Source: Acidobacteriota bacterium (GTDB lineage: Bacteria; Acidobacteriota; Terriglobia; Terriglobales; Acidobacteriaceae). Taken from it: 7,775 nucleotides of DNA. The notes under the pieces are model-generated. The model ran no database searches. It was not told the origin of the DNA and was given only the letters and a program-made list of their open reading frames with translations. Each line of letters begins with the position of its first letter. The first letter of the stretch is position 1. A program made the position numbers and the translations under genes. Location: NCBI GenBank assembly GCA_003225595.1, contig QIAR01000027.1:1-7775 (forward strand), written 5' to 3'. Positions 1 to 5,298 of the stretch are shown in pieces.

Positions 1-688
1 GCCAAGCTGCGTCGGGCAGGAAGCGCGTGTGCGTCATCTTCAGCGGAACGAAGATATTTTTCTCGGCGTAGCGGTCTAGCGCTAGGGCCGACACGCGCTC
101 GACCAGCGCACCAAGCGTGATGAAATTTATGTCACTGTAGAGAAAACCAGAGCCCGTTGGCTGTTGGGGCTTCTCCTCAAACGCCATGCGGAAAGCCGTG
201 TCCTTGCCTTGCCATGGGCTTTGCAAGTCGAGATCCGGAGGCAGGCCGGAGTAATGGGTGAGCAACTGCCGCACGGTAATATCTTGTTTCCCGTTCTGTG
301 CGAACTCGGGAATGTACTTCTCCACCGCATCACTCAGCCGCACCTTGCCGAGCTCGAACAATTGCATCACAGCAGTTGTGGTCGCGACGACTTTGGTGAG
401 CGATGCCACGTCGAAGACGGTGTCCAGCGTCATCAGCTCGCGTCGAGGTTCGAGCGACCGATGGCCAAAGGACTTACGATAAATCACTTTACCGTTGTGC
501 CCGATCAACACCACGGCACCCGGAATTTGTCCGCTGTGGATGGCGTCCTGGATGATGGAGTCAAGTACCGCAAGCCGGTTCGGCGCTACGCTCTGCTTCG
601 TAGTTGCCGCAAAGCAGGGCAAAGAAAAGCTGATGATCAGGACGGCAGTAATCGGGCGAAGCCAACACGGATGCAGGCGCAGGATCAC
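1..688 (-). CDS. Exported beta-lactamase-family serine hydrolase (PF00144, YbbE/AmiE-like), N-terminal part only
   Basis: This frame is open without a stop from 718 down to the left edge. From GTG at 688-686 it gives 229 residues, and the C-terminus lies outside the window. Residues 1-28 look like a Sec signal peptide: arginines at 4 and 11, a hydrophobic run at about 13-26, and a likely cut after Ala27 or Ala28. There is no good lipobox. The PF00144 domain follows, with the nucleophile motif S96-L-T-K99, the stretch Q141-LLTHYSGLP typical of the family, and Y184-S-D-I-N188 where class C enzymes have YxN. The third active-site motif (HxG/KTG) would lie off the edge. An in-frame TAA at 721-719 limits the N-terminus. 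GTG 688 is the only usual start that keeps the signal peptide, with AAGAGG at 697-692 just 3 nt away. The protein resembles the hydrolase at 1016-2161, and murQ is close by, so an exported muropeptide amidase or related hydrolase is my inference. An esterase or D-alanyl peptidase cannot be excluded. The missing part could carry another domain. Confidence 0.92.
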   Translation of the reverse strand, partial: MILRLHPCWLRPITAVLIISFSLPCFAATTKQSVAPNRLAVLDSIIQDAIHSGQIPGAVVLIGHNGKVIYRKSFGHRSLEPRRELMTLDTVFDVASLTKVVATTTAVMQLFELGKVRLSDAVEKYIPEFAQNGKQDITVRQLLTHYSGLPPDLDLQSPWQGKDTAFRMAFEEKPQQPTGSGFLYSDINFITLGALVERVSALALDRYAEKNIFVPLKMTHTRFLPDAAW

Positions 689-710
689 GTTCCTCTTCGT
701 TGTGTGGATG

Positions 711-756
711 TTCTGACTTTACACAAGCCCAGCCCGATTGCTCAAGAAAGTCAGAA
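711..756. repeat. Perfect 10-bp inverted repeat, possible operator
   Basis: TTCTGACTTT at 711-720 and AAAGTCAGAA at 747-756 are exact reverse complements separated by 26 nt. One arm overlaps the proposed -10 box of the leftward hydrolase and the other lies just upstream of its -35 box, so the arms bracket the promoter. Centre-to-centre distance is 36 bp. This could be a two-site operator for a regulator of the cell-wall salvage genes. No protein is assigned, and a chance repeat remains possible. Confidence 0.5.
718..745 (-). promoter_or_regulatory. Candidate sigma70-type promoter of the leftward hydrolase
   Basis: Read on the minus strand, TTGAGC (745-740) and TGTAAA (723-718) are separated by 16 nt. 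Each box matches 4 of 6 consensus bases. The start site would fall near 711, about 23 nt before the GTG at 688. The match is moderate; position and divergent context add some support. Confidence 0.4.
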
Positions 757-959
757 GAGGGGGTGCCGTTTGTGCTACAGGTGGAGACGGCTGCCGGCTT
801 CACGCGTCAGGTCTCGATAAGTTAAAGTGCGGTCTCGGAAGCTGAATGCCTCAAACTCAAGATCTCTCCCGCCGGAGCAGTGGGATAAATCGAACCCGTT
901 ACATCGGTCATACCACTCACCAACACACAATTAGCACACTACCCACGCCGGACAACGAC

Positions 960-988
960 TTTACCCGTCGGTCGAACTTTGCTATAAA
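960..988 (+). promoter_or_regulatory. Candidate sigma70-type promoter of the rightward hydrolase-murQ unit
   Basis: TTTACC (960-965, 4 of 6 matches to TTGACA) and TATAAA (983-988, 5 of 6 matches to TATAAT) are separated by exactly 17 nt. The start site would be near 995, leaving a leader of about 20 nt before the GTG at 1016. This is the best two-box promoter I see in the window. Confidence 0.5.
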
Positions 989-1015
989 CCAGACATCAAG
1001 CTTGAAATCATCCAT

Positions 1016-2161
1016 GTGCCAGAGGGCCTTCTGCCTCTCAACCGTACTTCGAATGCGGGCGCACACTTACCTGCCCCTGTTTATGAACAGCAGGATGCTG
1101 TTTTTGCTCGGGCTTTTGAGGTACTGCGGAACGGGATGGCCGAGCAAGCCTTTCCTGCGGCCTCCGTGGCTGTCACGTATCACGGAAAACTAATTGCTCT
1201 CAAGGCTCTTGGCTGCTTCACCTATGAGTCAGATTCGCCCGAAGTCACGATCGCCAGCATCTTCGACTTGGCCTCGCTTACAAAGGTGGCCGCGACCACC
1301 GCGATGGCGATGATTCTGTACGAACGCGGCCTGCTCGACCTCGAGACGCCGGTAGTTGCCATTGTTCCGGAATTTGGCGGGCGCGATGATAAACGACGGG
1401 AAGAAATCACGTTGCACATGCTCCTGGCTCACTCTTCGGGCTTGCCCGCCTATGAAAAGCTGTTCTTGCAGGCACACACGCCCGAAGAACTTCTGCATGC
1501 GGCCTTCACAATCTCTCTCGGCGCGGATCCCGGCACCCGCGCCGTTTACAGCGACATCGGGTTCATCATCCTGGGTGTTGCTCTGGAACGCATCGCCGAT
1601 GAACCGCTCGAACCCTTCTGCCAGCGCGAGATTTTCGGTCCCCTCGCTATGGTTCATACGGCATTCAAGCCGACGGCTGCCTGGCGCGCCTACATTCCGC
1701 CCACGGTGGACGATCGCACTTTTCGCCAACGGATCATTCACGGCGAAGTGCAGGACGAGAACGCGAGCGTGCTGGGCGGAGTCGCGGGACATGCGGGTCT
1801 GTTCGCTACTGCACGGGATTTGGCTGTCTTCGCTCACGTCATGCTGAACGGCGGCCGACCAATTCTTCGCCCAGAGACACTGGCTTTGTTCACTCGCCGT
1901 GAGTCCAAACCTGAAAGCACTTCGCGAGCGCTGGGGTGGGATACGCCATCTTCCCCGTCTCAGTCCGGCAAACATTTCTGTCCGCGTTCCTTCGGCCATC
2001 TTGGCTACACGGGTACTTCTCTCTGGATTGACCCTGAGCGGCAACTCTCGGTCACATTGCTGACCAACCGCACCTGGCCGGACTGTACCAATCAAGCCAT
2101 CAAACAAGTGCGTCCCCGGTTCCACGATGCCGTGATCGAATGCCTGGAGAACCAACCTTGA
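1016..2161 (+). CDS. Cytoplasmic-type beta-lactamase-family serine hydrolase (PF00144, YbbE/AmiE-like)
   Basis: The 381-residue protein is a complete PF00144 domain. Visible motifs are the nucleophile S87-L-T-K90, Y178-S-D-I-G182 in the YxN position, a conserved-looking block at 243-266 (GEVQDENA then LGGVAGHAGLFATA), and H328-L-G330 within GHLGYTGTSLWIDP, equivalent to KTG/HxG. The C-terminal half is typical of the YbbE branch, whose B. subtilis member AmiE removes peptides from MurNAc. I infer a similar amidase role because murQ follows with a 4-nt overlap. Residues 1-28 have no hydrophobic segment, so it is probably cytoplasmic, unlike its paralogue at 1-688. The start is uncertain: GTG 1016 has no clear Shine-Dalgarno sequence. 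In-frame sequence is open back to 935 but holds no ATG, GTG or TTG. ATG 1135 would remove part of the first helix. Specificity is unproven; esterase or D-aminopeptidase activity is possible. Confidence 0.9.
   Translation: MPEGLLPLNRTSNAGAHLPAPVYEQQDAVFARAFEVLRNGMAEQAFPAASVAVTYHGKLIALKALGCFTYESDSPEVTIASIFDLASLTKVAATTAMAMILYERGLLDLETPVVAIVPEFGGRDDKRREEITLHMLLAHSSGLPAYEKLFLQAHTPEELLHAAFTISLGADPGTRAVYSDIGFIILGVALERIADEPLEPFCQREIFGPLAMVHTAFKPTAAWRAYIPPTVDDRTFRQRIIHGEVQDENASVLGGVAGHAGLFATARDLAVFAHVMLNGGRPILRPETLALFTRRESKPESTSRALGWDTPSSPSQSGKHFCPRSFGHLGYTGTSLWIDPERQLSVTLLTNRTWPDCTNQAIKQVRPRFHDAVIECLENQP
2146..2150 (+). promoter_or_regulatory. Ribosome binding site that decides the murQ start
   Basis: GGAGA lies inside the last codons of the upstream hydrolase. 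It is 7 nt before TTG 2158 and only 3 nt after ATG 2140, so it can serve the TTG but not the ATG. Nothing like a Shine-Dalgarno sequence precedes the ATG. This favours the TTG start overlapping the hydrolase stop (TTGA, 2158-2161). Confidence 0.7.
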
Positions 2162-3096
2162 AACGCAAGAGGACAGGCAGCCGGTCTGACCTGAAACGCC
2201 TCAGAACTGAACAGACGAATATTGCTTCATCAGATCTCGATTTGAAGTCTGCCCTCGAGATCGCACGCACTATCAACGCCCAAGACGCCAAAGTCGCGAC
2301 CGCGGTGAAACGTGCGCTACCGCAGATCGCACGCGGAATCGATCTCATTGTCGCTGCTCTGAAAAAAGGTGGCCGCCTGATTTACGTGGGCACCGGGACC
2401 AGTGGACGTATTGCCGCGCTCGATGCGGTCGAGTGTCCGCCGACCTTCAACACTGATCCGCGCACAGTTCAATTTGTGATCGCCGGCGGGCCCAAAGCTC
2501 TCGGCACCGCAGTTGAGACCAACGAAGACTCCCGCGAACTGGGCCAGGATGAGATGGCCAAGAAGAAGCCTAGCAAGAATGATGTCGTTGTCGGAATTGC
2601 CGCCAGCGGGCGGACTCCGTTTACAGTGGCCGCCATTGAGTACGCACGCCGCCGCGGGGCCCAAACCATCGCCGTCACGTGCAACCGGAATTCCCCACTG
2701 CAAAAGGCTGCCCGCCTCACCATCATTACTGAAGTCGGCCCGGAGGTGATCGCTGGGTCCACTCGCATGAAGGCAGGAACAGCACAAAAAATGGTCCTGA
2801 ATATGCTCTCGACCGGCGCTATGACCCGGCTGGGATGGGTCTACGGAAATCTGATGACCAACGTTCATCTGAAGAACACAAAGCTGGTTGAGCGCGGGAT
2901 TGGCATTTTGCAGCGAATCACAGCGGTGGATCGCGAAACCGCTCAAGACGCGCTGAGGACCGCTGGGAATCGCGTCCCCGTAGCGCTGGTCATGCTGCAA
3001 GCGGGGATCAGCCGAGCCGACGCAGAGCGAGCGCTGAAATCAACGGATGGACAAATTCGTCGCCTGATTGCAGCAGCCCCGGGGTACAAGCCCTAG
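2158..3096 (+). CDS. murQ: N-acetylmuramic acid 6-phosphate etherase MurQ
   Basis: MurQ cleaves the D-lactyl ether of MurNAc-6-phosphate, giving GlcNAc-6-phosphate and D-lactate in cytoplasmic recycling of cell-wall sugars. From TTG 2158 the protein has 312 residues, against about 300 in E. coli. It has the SIS sugar-phosphate isomerase fold, with G78-TGTSGR as the phosphate loop, DAVECPPTF at 89-97, and the family signature EVGPEVIAGSTRMKAGTAQK at 192-211. Glu92 and Glu123 are 31 residues apart, like the catalytic Glu83 and Glu114 of the E. coli enzyme, so it looks active. A small C-terminal helical domain follows from about residue 255. ATG 2140 would add six residues but lacks a ribosome binding site. 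The start overlaps the upstream hydrolase stop, which suggests one transcript and coupled translation. The kinase (AnmK or MurK) or transporter that supplies its substrate is not in this window. Confidence 0.97.
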   Translation: MKRKRTGSRSDLKRLRTEQTNIASSDLDLKSALEIARTINAQDAKVATAVKRALPQIARGIDLIVAALKKGGRLIYVGTGTSGRIAALDAVECPPTFNTDPRTVQFVIAGGPKALGTAVETNEDSRELGQDEMAKKKPSKNDVVVGIAASGRTPFTVAAIEYARRRGAQTIAVTCNRNSPLQKAARLTIITEVGPEVIAGSTRMKAGTAQKMVLNMLSTGAMTRLGWVYGNLMTNVHLKNTKLVERGIGILQRITAVDRETAQDALRTAGNRVPVALVMLQAGISRADAERALKSTDGQIRRLIAAAPGYKP

Positions 3097-3228
3097 CCAG
3101 TTGCGCTGGTGTCCCACCGGCCGTCCAAAGAGCATGCCTTTCGACTTCGCCCGCAGTGCGCCGCCGCGACCCAAAGCAAAATGTGCCGAGGACGTGTCCT
3201 CCCGGTTCGCAATTCCTGCCTACATTAC

Positions 3229-3248
3229 GCGGGGTTCCCCGCTAGAAT
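3229..3248 (+). promoter_or_regulatory. Palindrome next to a TAGAAT box upstream of murA
   Basis: GCGGGG (3229-3234) and CCCCGC (3237-3242) form a perfect 6-bp inverted repeat around TT. TAGAAT follows at once (3243-3248) and matches TATAAT at 5 of 6 bases. The best -35 at the right distance is weak: CCTACA, 3219-3224, with 18 nt between. If this is the murA promoter, the palindrome fills most of the spacer, where a repressor could block polymerase. It lacks the T-run expected of a terminator for murQ. Confidence 0.35.
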
Positions 3249-3289
3249 GGTAGCGCGCCAGAGATGGAAAGGACTCTTGGGACTTTTTT

Positions 3290-3294
3290 AAGGT
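3290..3294 (+). promoter_or_regulatory. Ribosome binding site that decides the murA start
   Basis: AAGGT lies 8 nt before ATG 3303. The in-frame ATG at 3264 has no such site and would add 13 residues absent from normal MurA N-termini. Confidence 0.7.
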
Positions 3295-3302
3295 ATCTCG
3301 AC

Positions 3303-4607
3303 ATGGACAAATTGGTGATTCGCGGCGGGAATCCGCTGCTGGGGACAATTCGCGTCAGTGGGGCCAAAAACGCAGCGCTCCCTGCCATGGCCGCCGCCAT
3401 TCTTACCGAAGAGCCGGTCATCCTCGAAAATATTCCACAGGTACGCGATATCGAAACCACGCGCAAGCTGTTGGCCGAGATGGGCGCCGAGGTCGAACTC
3501 GGATACGGCCGCGCGCAGCACCGAACTACTATCTGTTGCCGCGATCTGGCTTCGCCGGAAGCTTCTTACGAATTGGTAAAAACCATGCGCGCCTCCACCC
3601 TGGTGTTGGGCCCGCTGGTAGCGCGTTGCGGAAGGGCCCGGATTTCTCTGCCCGGTGGCTGTGCGATCGGCGCCCGACCGATCGATCTGCACATCAAAGG
3701 CCTTCAGCGCCTGGGGGCGGTCATCACGCAGGAACACGGTTTCGTCGAGGCGAGGGCCGACCGCCTACGCGGCGCGGAGGTTGTTTTCGACACGATCACG
3801 GTGACTGGCACCGAAGATTTGCTCATGGCAGCGGTCCTCGCCGAGGGCGAAACCATTATGCTGAACTGCGCTCGCGAGCCGGAAGTTGCCGATCTCGCCG
3901 ACCTCCTGAATAAGATGGGAGCTCACATTGAGGGCGCTGGAACATCGACGATTCGCGTGAAGGGCGTTAGCAAGTTGCACGGTGCGAAACATCGCATCAT
4001 CCCGGACCGAATTGAGGCAGGCACGTTCATCATTGCAGGCGCGCTTACCGGCGGCGATCTGAACGTAGCGGGCTGTGACCCGCGTCATTTCATGGCGCTT
4101 CTGCAAAAGCTCGGCGAAGTTGGCGTGAAGACCGCGTACACTGCGGATGCCGTGCGCGTCATGGGAGATGTGCCGTTAAACTCGGCTGATATGAACACGG
4201 AAGAGTATCCAGGCTTCCCCACTGACATGCAAGCGCAATACATGGTCCTGGCAACACAAGCCCAAGGCACTTCGGTGATCACCGAAAACATCTTTGAAAA
4301 TCGGTTCATGCATGCGCAGGAACTGGTGCGCATGGGCGCGAACATTAAGATCGAAGGCAGCAGGGCGGTGGTCCGCGGAAGGAGTCCCCTGAGTGCCGCT
4401 GCGGTGTTAGCTTCGGATTTACGCGCCTCGGCTTCGCTGGTTCTAGCTGCCCTGGTTGCAGACGGCGAAACGATTATCGACCGCGTCTATCACATCGACC
4501 GCGGCTACGAGCACATTGAGGAAAAGCTGCGCGGCGTAGGCGCCCAGATCAGGCGCATTGGCGAGATCTTGCCTAAGCGTGCGGCGGCGCCGGCGGTGAG
4601 GGCCTGA
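3303..4607 (+). CDS. murA: UDP-N-acetylglucosamine 1-carboxyvinyltransferase MurA
   Basis: MurA transfers enolpyruvate from phosphoenolpyruvate to UDP-GlcNAc, the first committed step of peptidoglycan precursor synthesis, in the cytoplasm. The 434-residue product (E. coli has 419) shows the full EPSP-synthase-type fold. Key residues are visible: Lys22-Asn23 in SGAKNAALP, the fosfomycin-target Cys120 in LPGGCAIGARPID (Cys115 in E. coli), Asp308 in EYPGFPTDMQAQ (Asp305 in E. coli), and Arg400 in HIDRGYEHIEEKL near the end. With Cys rather than Asp at 120, the enzyme would be expected to be fosfomycin sensitive. The extra length is mostly a basic and Ala-rich tail after about residue 420. The gene lies 206 nt after murQ on the same strand and probably has its own promoter, though readthrough from murQ is possible. 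Confidence 0.98.
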   Translation: MDKLVIRGGNPLLGTIRVSGAKNAALPAMAAAILTEEPVILENIPQVRDIETTRKLLAEMGAEVELGYGRAQHRTTICCRDLASPEASYELVKTMRASTLVLGPLVARCGRARISLPGGCAIGARPIDLHIKGLQRLGAVITQEHGFVEARADRLRGAEVVFDTITVTGTEDLLMAAVLAEGETIMLNCAREPEVADLADLLNKMGAHIEGAGTSTIRVKGVSKLHGAKHRIIPDRIEAGTFIIAGALTGGDLNVAGCDPRHFMALLQKLGEVGVKTAYTADAVRVMGDVPLNSADMNTEEYPGFPTDMQAQYMVLATQAQGTSVITENIFENRFMHAQELVRMGANIKIEGSRAVVRGRSPLSAAAVLASDLRASASLVLAALVADGETIIDRVYHIDRGYEHIEEKLRGVGAQIRRIGEILPKRAAAPAVRA

Positions 4608-4633
4608 ATTGTATTGGCGGAGTAGGATCTCTC

Positions 4634-4659
4634 GCCTTCGCCGGCGGATTCGAGAAGGC
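4634..4659. terminator. Hairpin between convergent genes, possible terminator
   Basis: GCCTTC (4634-4639) and GAAGGC (4654-4659) can form a perfect 6-bp stem with a 14-nt loop, 26 nt after the murA stop and 50 nt past the stop of the minus-strand gene. Neither strand has a following T-run, so intrinsic termination is doubtful. Position is the main support. Confidence 0.25.
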
Positions 4660-4708
4660 TCAGGGAATTCACCTCCGTCGCGAATCACGTCAGGCACGGA
4701 TTGTGACA

Positions 4709-5047
4709 TCACGTTCTCCCGCTCACTCTTTCGAATCTTCCTATCTCGGTTTCTCTTTCTGTTAACGCCTCGCAGCGCTCATCGATCGCCTTGTACTCCG
4801 CGAGGTGCAGCTCGCGGAAATGCTCGTAGGCATGAGGTGAGGTCCAGAAATCGAGGGTGACGTAGCGACCAGCAATGTTCAAGTCGCGGTTTAACTCTGT
4901 CCCGGCATACCCCTCGCCGCGTTTGAAGAACTGTGCCCAGTCTCCCTGTGGTCCATAGACATTTTCAAATCGTTCTTCCGCTCCAGGTCGCACATGAAAC
5001 TCCCAAACGATCAGGTAACCCCACTCGGGTTTTATTGGCAGCCCCAT
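4709..5047 (-). CDS. Small ABM-family (antibiotic biosynthesis monooxygenase-like) ferredoxin-fold protein
   Basis: The 112-residue product looks like a single dimeric alpha/beta-barrel domain of the ABM type (PF03992). The first strand is YLIVWEFHVRPG (11-22). Next come a helix from about 23 ending in DWAQFF (36-41), a second strand with GTELNRD (49-55), and RYVTLDFWTSPHAYEHF (61-77), a typical ABM strand-turn-helix. A helical, charged tail follows (78-106). Family members range from quinol or polyketide monooxygenases to haem-degrading enzymes and stress proteins of unknown role, so no substrate can be given. The start is ATG 5047 because AAAGGA (5060-5055) sits 7 nt upstream. The frame continues to TTG 5098 and ATGs 5080 and 5077, which lack a comparable site. 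The gene stands alone, convergent with murA and divergent from the HD-GYP gene, with no obvious functional partner. Confidence 0.85.
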   Translation of the reverse strand: MGLPIKPEWGYLIVWEFHVRPGAEERFENVYGPQGDWAQFFKRGEGYAGTELNRDLNIAGRYVTLDFWTSPHAYEHFRELHLAEYKAIDERCEALTERETEIGRFERVSGRT

Positions 5048-5054
5048 TTTGTAG

Positions 5055-5060
5055 TCCTTT
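5055..5060 (-). promoter_or_regulatory. Ribosome binding site that decides the ABM protein start
   Basis: On the minus strand AAAGGA is followed by 7 nt and then ATG 5047. This is the strongest Shine-Dalgarno match near any possible start of this gene, and it excludes the longer 129-residue reading. Confidence 0.7.
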
Positions 5061-5128
5061 CCGCTCCATCTCTCCATCATCTCGTTGGAATCGACCAAAG
5101 CCTATCCGACTGGGTCCGTCGACCACCA

Positions 5129-5155
5129 GTTATAACGACCGCTCTGTCCTGCCAA
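5129..5155 (-). promoter_or_regulatory. Candidate promoter of the ABM-family gene
   Basis: On the minus strand TTGGCA (5155-5150, 5 of 6) and TATAAC (5134-5129, 5 of 6) are separated by 15 nt, which is short. The start site would be near 5122, giving a leader of about 75 nt. The -10 lies inside the palindrome GTTATAAC. Confidence 0.4.
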
Positions 5156-5216
5156 ACGTGCAAAAAGATCATCCTGACCCGGGTACTTTCGTAATGGTCG
5201 CAAATCCATGGTCGGC

Positions 5217-5244
5217 TTTAGCCGCAAGTACTTCAAAGTAGAAT
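5217..5244 (+). promoter_or_regulatory. Weak candidate promoter of the HD-GYP gene
   Basis: TAGAAT at 5239-5244 matches the -10 consensus at 5 of 6 bases. Only a poor -35 (TTTAGC, 5217-5222, 16-nt spacer) is present. A small inverted repeat, CGGCT-TT-AGCCG (5213-5224), covers this -35. The start site would be near 5251, about 48 nt before the TTG at 5299. Confidence 0.3.
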
Positions 5245-5298
5245 TTAAGGGAAATCGCAATACTCGCGGCCGCCCGGAGTGCGGCGCTGCAGGGCCAC

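Larger units (their letters stand above)
689..1015. other. Divergent intergenic region between the two hydrolases
   Basis: These 327 bases separate two oppositely transcribed hydrolase genes. They hold a candidate promoter for each gene, listed separately, and a perfect 10-bp inverted repeat beside the left gene. A 7-bp direct repeat GGTCTCG occurs at 810-816 and 831-837, 21 bp apart, so both copies face the same side of the helix. Nothing else is recognisable between about 840 and 955. Open frames here have no family resemblance or ribosome binding site, and I do not call them genes. Confidence 0.7.

Noticed and set aside
164..820. Plus-strand open frame of 218 codons
   Set aside because: It lies opposite the signal-peptide-bearing hydrolase on the minus strand, which has clear active-site motifs. 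The plus-strand product has no recognisable domain.
880..915. tRNA T-arm-like GGGTTCGATT on the minus strand
   Set aside because: The bases around the loop do not pair as a T stem, and no anticodon, D or acceptor arm can be built around it.
846..1193. Plus-strand open frame of 115 codons upstream of the cytoplasmic hydrolase
   Set aside because: It has a low-complexity, Ser/Thr/Arg-rich translation, overlaps the real gene in another frame and spans the proposed promoter.
1229..2155. Minus-strand open frame of 308 codons
   Set aside because: It is antisense to the complete PF00144 hydrolase and its translation resembles no family. GC-rich coding DNA often gives such mirror frames.
3229..3242. 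GC palindrome as an intrinsic terminator for murQ
   Set aside because: The 2-nt centre is too tight for the full stem and no T-run follows, so a regulatory reading was preferred.
3097..3302. Small frames of about 60 codons between murQ and murA
   Set aside because: They overlap murQ or the murA leader and show neither domain nor ribosome binding site.
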